Shown here one piece after another: positions 1 to 9,876 of a stretch of 64,000 nucleotides of DNA (within the stretch, counting starts at the first letter, position 1; every line of letters begins with the position of its first letter). The translations under genes were made by a program, and so were the position numbers. The stretch spans positions 2,108,001 to 2,172,000 of the forward strand of contig NZ_JBPJAQ010000001.1 in NCBI RefSeq assembly GCF_051172195.1, given 5' to 3'. This stretch comes from Paludibaculum fermentans_A (GTDB lineage Bacteria > Acidobacteriota > Terriglobia > Bryobacterales > Bryobacteraceae). Below the pieces are notes generated by a model, which did no database searches, was not told the origin of the DNA, and worked only from the letters and a program-made list of their open reading frames with translations.

Positions 1-261
1 GGCTGTGCTCAAAACAATCAACAGAAACCGCATGCAACCTCCCGAACGGGGACGAAACTGGTGGACAAATCCCAGGCTGGAGCGACACTCAAGATGAGGT
101 GGACCCGCACCTCTGCTGTAACCGGATTTTTCTGTCCGGAAAGGCTGCGGCACCCATTGCCACACAGCTCAATATATCGTAAGCTTGTTTAAAAAGTGAA
201 ATACTGATTCAACTTTTTTATAGAGTGTTCGAAAATGCTCCAGCCGTAGAAGGAAGTTCCC
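1..261. other. Left-edge region upstream of the DegT gene
   Basis: No gene can be assigned here. Two plus-strand frames stay open from the edge, one to a stop near 192 and one to a stop at 180-182, so the 3' end of a gene lying to the left could be present, but neither translation resembles a known family. A short inverted repeat CCGGA/TCCGG lies at 122-126 and 135-139. Positions 248-256 hold the purine-rich ribosome binding site of the next gene. Confidence 0.4.
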
Positions 262-1581
262 ATGAGCCAACTCGCCATCCTCGGCGGCGACCCGGTGCGC
301 CGTAAACCCTTCGCTCCCTGGCCCCAATACCAGCCCTCCGACATTGCCCGCATTGTGCGGACGGTCGAGAGCCGTCATTGGGGAGGTTATCCCCTGCCCA
401 CGGCGCTGGCAAACGGTTTCTGCAAGGACTTCGCGGCGATGCATGGTGCGGAGTACGCCCTGCCGGTTGCGAACGGCACGGTTTCCCTGTCCATTGCGCT
501 GCAGGCGGCTGGTGTGGGCTTTGGCGATGAAGTCATCGTGCCCGCTTATACCTGGGACGGCACAGCGACGGCGGTGCTGGCCATGGGCGCGGTGCCGGTT
601 TTCGCGGACATCGATCCCGACACTTACTGTCTATGTGTGGAGTCGGTGCGGCAGGCGATCACGCCGCGGACGAAGGCGATCATCCCGGTCCACCTGGCGA
701 TGCGATTCACCAACATGGAGGATCTCATGACGCTGGCCCGCTTCCACAACCTGAAGGTGATCGAGGACGCGGCGCACGCGCACGGCGGAGCGTATCAGGG
801 ACAGGGCGCCGGGTCGATCGGGGACATGGGTTCGTTCAGCCTGCAGGAGAGTAAGCTGATGACCGCCGGCGAAGGCGGCATGCTCACCACGAACAGCCTG
901 GAGTATTACGAGGCGATGCAGACGGTGGTGAACTGCGGCCGCGCCAGCCTCACTGACAAGTTCGGCCAGCGGTTGCTCGGTTTGAACTACCGCATGACGG
1001 ACCTGCAGATTGCCTTGCTGATTGGGCAATTGGAGACGTTGCCTGCGTTGCGGGCCTTGCGCGCCGAACGGGCGCAACTCCTCAGTTCGCTGCTGCAAGG
1101 CGTGCCAGGCATTCGCGTGCTGCCGGAGCAAGCGGGGATCACTGCGCCCACTTACTACTGCTACGTGCTGCAATACCGGCCGGAACCGGGGCAGCCCGCT
1201 CCCCACCGGGACCTGTTCGTGGCCGCGCTGGAAAAGGAAGGGATCCCCTGTGACGGCCGCTTCTACGAAGCCGTCTACAAGAGCGATCTGTTCTACGCGA
1301 CCCCAAAGAACTGCCCGCAACTGGCGTATGAGCGCGACACTCCGGTCGACTACTCGCAGGACCATTGCCCGGTGTCGGAGCGCGCTGCTTACGACGAGTC
1401 CATCTGGCTGTTCCAGTTCTGCCTGATCGGCGAGGAAGAGGACGTGCGTGATGTGGCGCGCGCTGTTGAGAAGGTGGCCTCCAACCTGGAGACGCTGTCG
1501 AAGCAGGACCCGGCGCTGGCCGGGGTCAAAGCCATGGGCCGGGCGCAGCGGGCCCGCTTCGAGCGTCAGAAGAACTACTAG
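262..1581 (+). CDS. DegT/DnrJ/EryC1/StrS family PLP-dependent aminotransferase
   Basis: This 439-residue protein belongs to the DegT/DnrJ/EryC1/StrS (sugar or cyclitol aminotransferase) family of fold-type I PLP enzymes. The N-terminus (LAILGGDPVRR) and the segment VANGTVSLSIALQAAG are typical of it. The internal-aldimine lysine should be K198, in SLQESKLMTAGEGG, which aligns with the family motif around the catalytic Lys and GEGG. An Asp-Ala-Ala-His stretch (VIEDAAHAHGG) supplies the usual PLP-contacting aspartate. The ATG is preceded by AGAAGGAAG at about 6 nt. No sugar-nucleotide or antibiotic genes are adjacent, so the substrate cannot be named; the N-terminus is closest in style to the AHBA synthase/scyllo-inosose aminotransferase branch. 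The TAG stop shares CTAG (1578-1581) with the stop of the convergent next gene. Confidence 0.9.
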   Translation: MSQLAILGGDPVRRKPFAPWPQYQPSDIARIVRTVESRHWGGYPLPTALANGFCKDFAAMHGAEYALPVANGTVSLSIALQAAGVGFGDEVIVPAYTWDGTATAVLAMGAVPVFADIDPDTYCLCVESVRQAITPRTKAIIPVHLAMRFTNMEDLMTLARFHNLKVIEDAAHAHGGAYQGQGAGSIGDMGSFSLQESKLMTAGEGGMLTTNSLEYYEAMQTVVNCGRASLTDKFGQRLLGLNYRMTDLQIALLIGQLETLPALRALRAERAQLLSSLLQGVPGIRVLPEQAGITAPTYYCYVLQYRPEPGQPAPHRDLFVAALEKEGIPCDGRFYEAVYKSDLFYATPKNCPQLAYERDTPVDYSQDHCPVSERAAYDESIWLFQFCLIGEEEDVRDVARAVEKVASNLETLSKQDPALAGVKAMGRAQRARFERQKNY

Positions 1582-2426
1582 ATCCCGAGGCTCGACCAGT
1601 CCCAGGCTGGGCCCATGTCGGTCTTGTCCGGCCGGTAGTTCTGGTGCGAGGCGATGCCCTTGTAGGCGCTGAAGAAGACAGGGTCGAACTCCGTGCGTTT
1701 GGCGGCCGGCGGGATGGTCTTGGTGATGCTGAACTTGTCCGCCAGGTGATGGACGAGGTCGTGCACGGCGGTGACCTGGATGCTGGGGAATGCCGCGAAG
1801 TAGTTGATGCCGCGGTAAGTGGACTTCACGTAACGGTCCTTTTCGGACTTGGCGCACCAGCGGGTCTTGTAGTTGTTCGGCCACCAGTTCAACTGATCCT
1901 TATTGGCGGCATCCTCCTGCAGGCCGCCGACGTTGACGATCTCGATGGCTACGGCTCGGCGGTCGTTGATGGAGTTCGGATTATTGCCGGTCATGCCCAG
2001 ATGCCAGGCCCATTTCTCGGGCGGGAAGAACTCATAGATCTTGCCGTCACGATCGACGACATAAGCCGTTGCGACGCGGTAGGGCTTGCCGTTCACGGGC
2101 GCCATCCAGGCGCTGAAGACGCTTTGGGCGCTGGAACTGGCCGTGAAATGGAGCATGATCAGGTCTTTGGCCGAGGTCTCGTTGGCGTACTCGGTGGTGG
2201 GCAGGCGGAAGGTGGTGCGGTCGATCACGGGCTCGTGTGCGAGGTTGGCCTCGACGGCGAGACCCTGCAGGTCGGTGGTGAGATTCGGGATGACCAGCGA
2301 TTTGCCCACCGCGATCTTGTTGGGATCCCTGATGGAGTTCACCTGGGCCAACGCTTTGACGTCGACTCCGAATTGGGCGGCGATCTTGGCCAGGGTGTCG
2401 CCGGCTTTCACAACGTAGGTATTCAT
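1578..2426 (-). CDS. LysM-domain N-acetylmuramoyl-L-alanine amidase (amidase_2 type)
   Basis: A 282-residue peptidoglycan hydrolase. Residues 1-48 form a LysM motif (TYVVKAGDTLAKIAAQFGV ... VGKSLVIPNL). The rest is an amidase_2/PGRP-type zinc amidase: an early histidine lies in IMLHFTAS, and a C-terminal SHQNYRPDKTDMGPAWDW segment matches the conserved His...Lys-x-Asp-x-Gly-Pro block of the family. The start was set at the ATG at 2424-2426 because AGGAGGAGCT lies directly upstream; the open frame continues to 2558 but that extension is low complexity. Neither start gives a clear signal peptide, so export is uncertain and it may act in muropeptide recycling like AmpD or be released by lysis. 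It is divergent from the glutamine-amidotransferase gene and tail-to-tail with the aminotransferase. Confidence 0.88.
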   Translation of the reverse strand: MNTYVVKAGDTLAKIAAQFGVDVKALAQVNSIRDPNKIAVGKSLVIPNLTTDLQGLAVEANLAHEPVIDRTTFRLPTTEYANETSAKDLIMLHFTASSSAQSVFSAWMAPVNGKPYRVATAYVVDRDGKIYEFFPPEKWAWHLGMTGNNPNSINDRRAVAIEIVNVGGLQEDAANKDQLNWWPNNYKTRWCAKSEKDRYVKSTYRGINYFAAFPSIQVTAVHDLVHHLADKFSITKTIPPAAKRTEFDPVFFSAYKGIASHQNYRPDKTDMGPAWDWSSLGI

Positions 2427-2565
2427 AGCTCCTCCTGATGCTTCGGCCGGCTGAGCCGGACAAAGCGCTATCGCTGATTGTTTGGGGCAGCGTGAGGGAA
2501 AAGCAACAGGAATCTTCCAGGCCGGCGGCCTGATCACGGGGATCCGAATTCGGGACAATGGAGTC

Positions 2566-3207
2566 GTGGCTCCTCGTGTTGGTTTGACCTATCGACTTGA
2601 GCAGAAAGCTGTACCCTACCGGGCCGCTTTGCAGGCCGTGGGGTTGGAAGCGGTGAATCTGACTCCGGAGGCCCCCACGTCGCTGGACGGGCTTTCGGGA
2701 CTGGTGCTGACCGGCGGTTCGGACATCGAACCCTGGCGGTATGGACAGGACGACATGGCGGCGCGGAATCCGGATGGACCGCGGGACGAAATGGAATTGC
2801 GGCTGGCGGCCGAAGCGCTGGACCTGGGCATGCCGCTGTTCGCGGTCTGTCGCGGCATGCAATTGCTGAATGTGGTGCGCGGCGGGAAGCTGCTGCAGCA
2901 TATCGGCGAAGGACACACGGGCGTGATGCACGGCGTGCAGGTCACCAGGGGATCGCGGTTGTACGAGATCCTGGGCTCTGAATATCAAGTGAATTCGCGG
3001 CACCACCAGGCTGCGGCAAGGTTGGGCGAAGGCCTGGTTGCGACCGCGCTTTCAGAAGATGGCCATGTGGAGGCGCTGGAATTGCCCGCGGCCCACTCTT
3101 TTGTGCTGGGCGTGCAGTGGCATCCCGAAGATCTGTACGAAACCGACTCCGGCCACCTGCGTCTGTTCGAAGCTTTCCGCGACGCCGTCATACACTGGAA
3201 GCGGTAG
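2566..3207 (+). CDS. Class I glutamine amidotransferase-like hydrolase (peptidase C26, PuuD-like)
   Basis: The protein (213 residues from the chosen GTG) is a gamma-glutamyl-gamma-aminobutyrate hydrolase-like member of peptidase family C26. The expected catalytic triad is visible: nucleophile C95 in FAVCRGMQLLN, and H186 and E188 in QWHPED. GLTYR near the start and VLTGGSDIEPWRYG match the family. In the PuuD family these enzymes release GABA from gamma-glutamyl-GABA in putrescine breakdown, but no other puu genes are nearby, so the substrate is inferred only from family. The start is uncertain: GTG at 2566 fits the family N-terminus (VAPRVGLTYR), while an in-frame ATG at 2482 would add 28 residues without similarity. 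The next gene follows after 2 nt. Confidence 0.82.
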   Translation: MAPRVGLTYRLEQKAVPYRAALQAVGLEAVNLTPEAPTSLDGLSGLVLTGGSDIEPWRYGQDDMAARNPDGPRDEMELRLAAEALDLGMPLFAVCRGMQLLNVVRGGKLLQHIGEGHTGVMHGVQVTRGSRLYEILGSEYQVNSRHHQAAARLGEGLVATALSEDGHVEALELPAAHSFVLGVQWHPEDLYETDSGHLRLFEAFRDAVIHWKR

Positions 3208-3209
3208 CT

Positions 3210-5138
<1,929 letters not shown>

Positions 5139-5159
5139 GCAGAAATACTACAAAGAGAG

Positions 5160-6512
5160 TTATTTGCCGATGCAGAAGGTGGAGAAGATGTGGTTGAGGA
5201 TGTCGTCGGCCGTGGTTGCGCCGGTCAGGGCGTCCAGGGGACGCAGGGCGGAGTAGCAGTCCAGCAGGAGCATCTCGTGTGGAAGCCCGAAAGTCACTGC
5301 AGTTGCAGTTCTTTGCAGGGATTCCAGGCTCTCCTTCAAAAGTAGTTCATGACGCAGGCTGGTGATGAGCCCGGACTGCGGAGAGGCAAAACCGTCGGGC
5401 GCGATGAGGGCGACCAGCCGCCGCTGCAGCTCTTCGATGCCTTGACCCGTCTTGGCGGACACCGGGAGCAAGGGGAGATCCACCGGCGCAGCTTCGGGTA
5501 GATCGCATTTGTTGCCGGCGACCAAATGCAGACCCTGCCCGGCCGCCCGTTCCAGCAGTTGGCGGTCTTCGGCTTCCACACCGGCCGCCAGATCAATCAC
5601 TACGATTGTAATATCGGCGTCGGCCATGGCCTGGAAGCTGCGCTCAATGCCGAGCTTCTCGACGACGTCGGAGCTGGAGCGGATGCCGGCGGTGTCGACC
5701 AGGCGCACGGGAATGCCTTCCAGGGAGAACGTCTCGGAGACGGTGTCGCGGGTGGTGCCTGGGATATCGGTGACGATGGCCCGGTCGCGCTGCAGCAAGG
5801 CATTGAAAAGACTGCTCTTGCCGACATTGGGGCGACCGGCGATGGCGAGGGTCAGGCCGTCGTGGACCAGCTTGCCGAAACGAAAGCTCTCGATCAGGCG
5901 GGTCAGGCCGACTGAGATGGGTCGGATGCGGCCCAGGATCTGGTCGCTGGAGGCGACACTGACGTCGTCTTCAGCGAAGTCGATGCCAGCCTCGAGCAGC
6001 GCGATCAGTTCGACCAGTTGGGCTTTCAGCGGGGCCAGGGCTCGCGAGACGGAACCCTCCATCTGTTGGGCGGCGATGCGTGCCTGGTGGAGAGTGGTGG
6101 CTGTGATCAGGTCGTGAACGGCCTCGGCTTGCGGTAAGTCGATGCGTCCGTTGAGATAGGCGCGTAGGGTGAACTCGCCGGGCTCGGCTGGACGGGCTCC
6201 ACCGTGGAGGGCGCGGGCTACGCAGTGGCGGAGAACGACCGGGGAGCCGTGGCAGGCGATCTCGACCACGTCTTCGGCGGTGTACGAGCGGGGCGCCGCG
6301 AAATAAGTGACCACCACCTGGTCGACAGTGTTGCCGCCTTCGTCCAGAAGTTCAGCGAGCGTGGCGGTCCAGGGTTTCCACTCCGGCGCGCCGGAGAACC
6401 GAAGCAGTCCTTCGGCGACAGTCCGGGAGCCGGCGCCGGAGAGGCGTACGACTCCGAGGCCACCGGCCCCGGGTGGGGTGGAGATGGCAACGATCGTATC
6501 CCGTGTAGACAC
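5160..6512 (-). CDS. mnmE: tRNA uridine-5-carboxymethylaminomethyl modification GTPase MnmE
   Basis: 450 residues, normal for MnmE (TrmE). With MnmG it installs the cmnm5 group at U34 of certain tRNAs in the cytoplasm. The N-terminal folate-binding part opens with DTIVAISTPPGAGGLGVVRLSG. The inserted GTPase domain has G1 GRPNVGKSS (about residue 225), G2/G3 DIPGTTRDT and DTAGIR, and G4 as NKCDLP. The C-terminus CIGK is the catalytic cysteine motif that defines the family. It is the last gene of the rpmH-rnpA-yidD-yidC-khpB-mnmE run, 15 nt after khpB, which is its classical location. It converges on dinG with a 21-nt gap and no terminator hairpin between them. Confidence 0.97.
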   Translation of the reverse strand: MSTRDTIVAISTPPGAGGLGVVRLSGAGSRTVAEGLLRFSGAPEWKPWTATLAELLDEGGNTVDQVVVTYFAAPRSYTAEDVVEIACHGSPVVLRHCVARALHGGARPAEPGEFTLRAYLNGRIDLPQAEAVHDLITATTLHQARIAAQQMEGSVSRALAPLKAQLVELIALLEAGIDFAEDDVSVASSDQILGRIRPISVGLTRLIESFRFGKLVHDGLTLAIAGRPNVGKSSLFNALLQRDRAIVTDIPGTTRDTVSETFSLEGIPVRLVDTAGIRSSSDVVEKLGIERSFQAMADADITIVVIDLAAGVEAEDRQLLERAAGQGLHLVAGNKCDLPEAAPVDLPLLPVSAKTGQGIEELQRRLVALIAPDGFASPQSGLITSLRHELLLKESLESLQRTATAVTFGLPHEMLLLDCYSALRPLDALTGATTADDILNHIFSTFCIGK

Positions 6513-6527
6513 GCTACAAGTGTAGAA

Positions 6528-7184
6528 TTAACGACGTGGTCCGCGACGCGGGCCGCGATCGCGGTCACGACCGCCGCCGCCGCCCCGCCGGTCACCGCCG
6601 CGATCGCCGCCCCGACGATCCCCACCGGGCCCGCTGGGACGCCGTGGAGGAAGGGCTGCCATGGGAGGAGGATCGGGCAGAGAAGCCATGCCTGCCGGGT
6701 AGATGACCACGTGGCGGCCCGGCCCGACGCCGGCGCTCTCGCTGCGCAGGTCCGTCTGGTCGCGCATCGCCAGGTGAATCAGCCGGCGTTCGCGGCTGCT
6801 CATCGGGTTGAAGCGGTAAGGCACCTTCGATTCGCGTACGCGTTCGGCGACCGTTAGGGCGCTGAGGCGCAGCTCTTCCTGGCGCAGCAGCCGGTAGTCG
6901 TTGGCGTCGAAACAGAGGAGAGCATGTTCGTCAGGGGCCATTTTAAGGACCTCCTGCGTCAGCTGCTCCAGAGCAAGCAACGACTCGCCCTTGTTGTTCA
7001 TCAGGAATTCGAGGTCGGGCCCTGAGAACTTGACTACAAGAGTGGGTTTCTCGAAGTAGTTACCCGCCTCGTGGCCGTCCAGGATCTCATATTCGACGTC
7101 GAAGTCCGCGGCATCCAGGACAGCGTCCAGGAAGTCGGCGACATCATCGCCTACCGTTTCAACTGTGTAATTCCGGTTGCTCAT
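6528..7184 (-). CDS. khpB: KhpB/Jag-type KH-R3H RNA-binding protein with RGG-rich tail
   Basis: A 218-residue RNA-binding protein of the Jag/KhpB (SpoIIIJ-associated) family, recognised by its place after yidC and by its R3H domain: RFNPMSSRERRLIHLAMRD followed by a GPGRHVVIYP strand. A degenerate KH domain occupies roughly residues 50-125 (ALLCFDANDYR). The Jag-N domain found in Firmicute members is replaced by a short unrelated N-terminus. The last ~45 residues are a low-complexity Gly/Arg/Asp tail with RGG and RGGD repeats, which would be disordered and RNA-binding. KhpB proteins bind many mRNAs and affect cell division and envelope genes in Gram-positives; the role here is inferred. It starts 21 nt after the yidC stop. 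Confidence 0.88.
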   Translation of the reverse strand: MSNRNYTVETVGDDVADFLDAVLDAADFDVEYEILDGHEAGNYFEKPTLVVKFSGPDLEFLMNNKGESLLALEQLTQEVLKMAPDEHALLCFDANDYRLLRQEELRLSALTVAERVRESKVPYRFNPMSSRERRLIHLAMRDQTDLRSESAGVGPGRHVVIYPAGMASLPDPPPMAALPPRRPSGPGGDRRGGDRGGDRRGGGGGRDRDRGPRRGPRR

Positions 7185-7205
7185 GAGCCAAACCGTAGCT
7201 GCTTT

Positions 7206-8957
7206 CTATTTCTTCTTTGAAATGATGACCTGGGGTGTCGCAGGTTTCGCGGCCGCTTTGTTAAAGAAGTATTGCTGGGCGATGCCTACCACGTTGCCAG
7301 TGAGCCAGTATAACACCAGGCCACTGGACGCGCCGTAGAACATGAAAGTCATCATGATAGGCATCATATACATCATGAGCTTCTGCTGCTGAGGATCGGC
7401 GCCGGCGGCGGGCGTCATCTTCTGCATGCCCACCTGGGTAATCAGCATCGTGACGGGCAGAATGCGAATGAATAACGTTTCGGGCTGCGAAAGATCGGTG
7501 ACCCACAGCCACTGCGCGCCGCGCAGTTCAATCGCGACGGACAGTACCTTAAAGAATGCAATGAAGAACGGCATCTGCAGCAGCAGCGGCACGCAGCCGC
7601 CCACGGGGTTGATGCCGTGCTTCTGGTACAGCGCCATCGTCTCCTCGTTCTGCTTCTGCTTGCGAGGGTCCTTCATCCCGACATCTTTGTAGCGCGCCTG
7701 GATCGCCTGCAGTTCGGGCTGCAGCTTGGCCATCTTCTGCGAACTGCGCAACTGCGAGAAGCGCATGGGCAGCATCAGCAGGTTGATGATCACGGTGGCG
7801 AAGACAATCGCCCAACCCCAGTTGTTCGTGAGATTGTCGTTGGTCCAGTGGAGGGCCAGGAAGAGCGGCTTGGCAATGAACCAGAACCAGCCCCAGTCGA
7901 TCATCGTTTCCAGATTCTTATCGGTGGCGCGCAGGACGTCCGTATCCTTGGGGCCGACGAACAGCAGAGCCTCGTTGACGTCTTTGCCGCCGATGGAGAT
8001 GCCGACGTGCGGTTTCTCTTCGGTGCCGGCCACCGGCACGATGTGATCCTGCCAGGTGGTCATTTCCGTGGTTGTGCCCGGCTGGGGCAGGACCACGGCC
8101 GCAAAGAACGTGTCTTCGATACCGGCGAAGTGGAACGATCCGGCGACGGTGACCGGACCCTTGGAGGCAGATCCGGAACCTTCCTCTACGAGCTTGGACT
8201 TGATGGCGTCGTAATATACGCTCTTCTGAATGTCCGGAGCGTTGTGGACGGTGCGGTCGCCAAAGCCGCCGCGCCAGGCGAGTTGATGGGCGACACCTTT
8301 GCCGCCGCTGGTCACGTCGGAGTGGAATACGGTCTTATAGGTCTTGGGGTCAATCCGGAAGCTCTTCTTTGCGCTGGTCGTGCCATCGGAGTATTCAAAC
8401 TCGACGGTGGACGGATCCGGCTGCTTCACGGCAAAGAGGACGTTGTTGAGGTCGACTGCCGGCTTCTGGCCGAGGAAGATATAGCTGAAGGGCCAGCCTA
8501 CCTTGGGCGCCGCGGTGGCGCTGATGAGCTCGACTGGCTTACCCTGGATGTCCTTGTATTTCTTGAGGATCCAGCTATGGACACAGGCGCCGCGATTGGT
8601 GAAGACGATGTGGTAGTTCTCGGTCTCGACGACGTGCAGTTCTTCCTTTTGCCCGATGACCGCCGCGGGTGCCGCATCGGCTTTGGCAGCCCCAGGCTTC
8701 CCGGGTTTCGCGGGCGCAGCAGCCGGCTTGGCGGCAGGCGGCTGTTCGACGGGCTTCTGGGCGGGGACAGGCTGGGCTGTCTGGGCGACCTGCTGCTTTT
8801 CGGGCGGCTTCGGAGCCTGCTTGGGCATCAGGTACTGCGTAACGAACAGCACGATCCCCATCAAGCCAAACGCCAACAGGAGACGCATCTCCATGCTGAG
8901 TTCTTTTTTCTCTCCGGTGCTCGGCTTCTTGGAAGCGCCGTTGGTATCGTCGGCCAT
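7206..8957 (-). CDS. yidC: Membrane protein insertase YidC
   Basis: 583 residues, the length of a Gram-negative YidC with a large periplasmic domain. Residues 25-44 form the first transmembrane helix. A Pro/Ala/Lys-rich linker (about 45-95) leads to the beta-sandwich P1 domain (about 95-340). The C-terminal conserved insertase domain holds the other five helices, with the coiled cytoplasmic loop MRFSQLRSSQKMAKLQPELQ, then NPVGGCVPLLLQMPFFIAFF and the final GLVLYWLTGNVVGIAQQY. It inserts and folds inner-membrane proteins alone or with SecYEG. It sits between yidD (24 nt upstream) and khpB, the classical order. Confidence 0.97.
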   Translation of the reverse strand: MADDTNGASKKPSTGEKKELSMEMRLLLAFGLMGIVLFVTQYLMPKQAPKPPEKQQVAQTAQPVPAQKPVEQPPAAKPAAAPAKPGKPGAAKADAAPAAVIGQKEELHVVETENYHIVFTNRGACVHSWILKKYKDIQGKPVELISATAAPKVGWPFSYIFLGQKPAVDLNNVLFAVKQPDPSTVEFEYSDGTTSAKKSFRIDPKTYKTVFHSDVTSGGKGVAHQLAWRGGFGDRTVHNAPDIQKSVYYDAIKSKLVEEGSGSASKGPVTVAGSFHFAGIEDTFFAAVVLPQPGTTTEMTTWQDHIVPVAGTEEKPHVGISIGGKDVNEALLFVGPKDTDVLRATDKNLETMIDWGWFWFIAKPLFLALHWTNDNLTNNWGWAIVFATVIINLLMLPMRFSQLRSSQKMAKLQPELQAIQARYKDVGMKDPRKQKQNEETMALYQKHGINPVGGCVPLLLQMPFFIAFFKVLSVAIELRGAQWLWVTDLSQPETLFIRILPVTMLITQVGMQKMTPAAGADPQQQKLMMYMMPIMMTFMFYGASSGLVLYWLTGNVVGIAQQYFFNKAAAKPATPQVIISKKK

Positions 8958-8981
8958 TCGTCTCTCTTTCTCGACTGCTGC

Positions 8982-9191
8982 TCAGACTACGGGATCCAAC
9001 CCGCCGGGGTTCCACGGATGACAGCGGACCAGCCGCCGCAAACCCATCCAGACACCGCGTGTGACGCCGTACTTCTCAACGGCTTGCATCATGTATTCAC
9101 TACAGGTGGGATGGAAACGGCAGGCGGCGGGCAATAAGGGGGATATCCAGCTTTTGTAGCCGGTGAGCAGCGCGAGAATCAACCGTTGCAT
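8982..9191 (-). CDS. yidD: Membrane protein insertion efficiency factor YidD
   Basis: 69 residues. The start is the ATG at 9189-9191, giving MQRLILALLTGYKSWISP; a longer open frame to 9434 runs through rnpA in another frame and is not real. Family hallmarks are the N-terminal amphipathic helix, the cysteine motif CRFHPTCSEYMMQAVEKYG, and the closing RCHPWNPGGLDPV. YidD is a small inner-membrane-associated protein that helps YidC-dependent insertion. It overlaps the 3' end of rnpA by 13 nt (9179-9191), an arrangement common in this operon and suggesting translational coupling. Confidence 0.95.
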   Translation of the reverse strand: MQRLILALLTGYKSWISPLLPAACRFHPTCSEYMMQAVEKYGVTRGVWMGLRRLVRCHPWNPGGLDPVV

Positions 9192-9577
9192 CGCGCGAAT
9201 ACCTTCTCTACATCGCTGTCCAGTTGGGATTGGGGCGCGGTCAAACTCGTACGCCGCAGATTCACCACGATGTGCCAGTGTGCACCCAGCATGGGGAGTC
9301 TGCGGCGAATTGTCTCTCGGACCCGGCGCTTCATTCGGTTGCGAACAGTCGCCTTGCCCAGTGCTCGAGGCGCCGTGAACCCGATCTTCGGTCCATCCGG
9401 CTGCGAACTCTTCCAGCAAAAGGCCACGAAACAAGGGCAGGGTACTTTGAATCCGTTGTCGTATACCTGCCGGAACTCGACCGACTTCAACAACCGCCGG
9501 CTTTTGGGCAGAGTCAGTCGGGTCCCGTCAGGACGACTGGAATTAACGCTCGTTGTAGCGGATGGCGCGTTCGTCAC
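9179..9577 (-). CDS. rnpA: Ribonuclease P protein component
   Basis: 132 residues, the protein subunit of RNase P that supports maturation of tRNA 5' ends. After a ~20-residue non-conserved N-terminus the protein reads LPKSRRLLKSVEFRQVYDNG and KIGFTAPRALGKATVRNRMKRRVRE; the RNR motif (TVRNRMKRR) is the RNA-binding signature. The only ATG in frame upstream of the conserved part is at 9575-9577, inside the end of rpmH, so the two genes overlap by 35 nt in different frames. No GTG or TTG alternative lies between that ATG and the conserved block; a CTG start further in cannot be excluded. Confidence 0.93.
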   Translation of the reverse strand: MTNAPSATTSVNSSRPDGTRLTLPKSRRLLKSVEFRQVYDNGFKVPCPCFVAFCWKSSQPDGPKIGFTAPRALGKATVRNRMKRRVRETIRRRLPMLGAHWHIVVNLRRTSLTAPQSQLDSDVEKVFARCNG

Positions 9578-9713
9578 TGACTGTCAGCTTGTGACGGCCC
9601 CGGGCGCGGCGGCGGGCCAGCACGGCGCGGCCGTTCTTGGTCTTCATGCGAGCTCGGAAGCCATGCGCCTTCGCACGCTTAAAATTGTTCGGCTGAAATG
9701 TTCTCTTCGGCAT
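9543..9713 (-). CDS. rpmH: 50S ribosomal protein L34
   Basis: A 56-residue basic protein beginning MPKRTFQPNNFKRAKAHGFRA with the conserved MKTKNGRAVLARRRARGRHKLTV segment of L34. It carries a ~10-residue C-terminal extension (SDERAIRYNER) beyond the usual 44-47 residues; this extension is what reaches into rnpA and makes the 35-nt overlap. An AAAGG ribosome binding site precedes the ATG at 9713. It heads the minus-strand operon ending in mnmE. dnaA, which often lies divergent from rpmH at replication origins, is not present. Confidence 0.96.
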   Translation of the reverse strand: MPKRTFQPNNFKRAKAHGFRARMKTKNGRAVLARRRARGRHKLTVSDERAIRYNER

Positions 9714-9803
9714 TCTGCTACCTTTGGGTGTCCCAGCGGGCTCGGCGGGGATGGCCCGTGCTCAAGCACAAAGATATCCCTAGCCCTTGCAGGCTGAACT
9801 TCC

Positions 9804-9833
9804 AGTATAGGTTTAGACCGTCGCAACTGTCAA
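9804..9833 (-). promoter_or_regulatory. Sigma70-type promoter of the rpmH-mnmE operon
   Basis: Reading the minus strand, a perfect TTGACA -35 box (9833-9828) is followed by an 18-nt spacer and a TATACT -10 box (9809-9804). Transcription would begin near 9797, leaving a leader of about 84 nt before the rpmH ATG at 9713. This is the best promoter match seen in the window and suits a highly expressed ribosomal protein gene. Confidence 0.72.
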
Positions 9834-9842
9834 ACGTGCCTC

Positions 9843-9871
9843 TTGCAACGCGAAAGTATTGAAGGCATAAA
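9843..9871 (+). promoter_or_regulatory. Possible promoter of the repeat-protein gene
   Basis: TTGCAA (9843-9848), a 17-nt spacer and CATAAA (9866-9871) lie just ahead of the ATG at 9877. If used, the transcript would start at or next to the start codon and be nearly leaderless. GAAGG at 9861-9865 could instead be the ribosome binding site of a longer transcript; both cannot work on one mRNA. Confidence 0.3.
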
Positions 9872-9876
9872 TAGAT

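Noticed and set aside
7617..9137. Long plus-strand open frame opposite yidC
   Set aside because: Antisense frame of a clear yidC; composition is that of reverse-complemented GC-rich codons.
9714..9876. Replication origin next to rpmH
   Set aside because: No dnaA gene and no cluster of DnaA-box-like sequences were seen in the gap.
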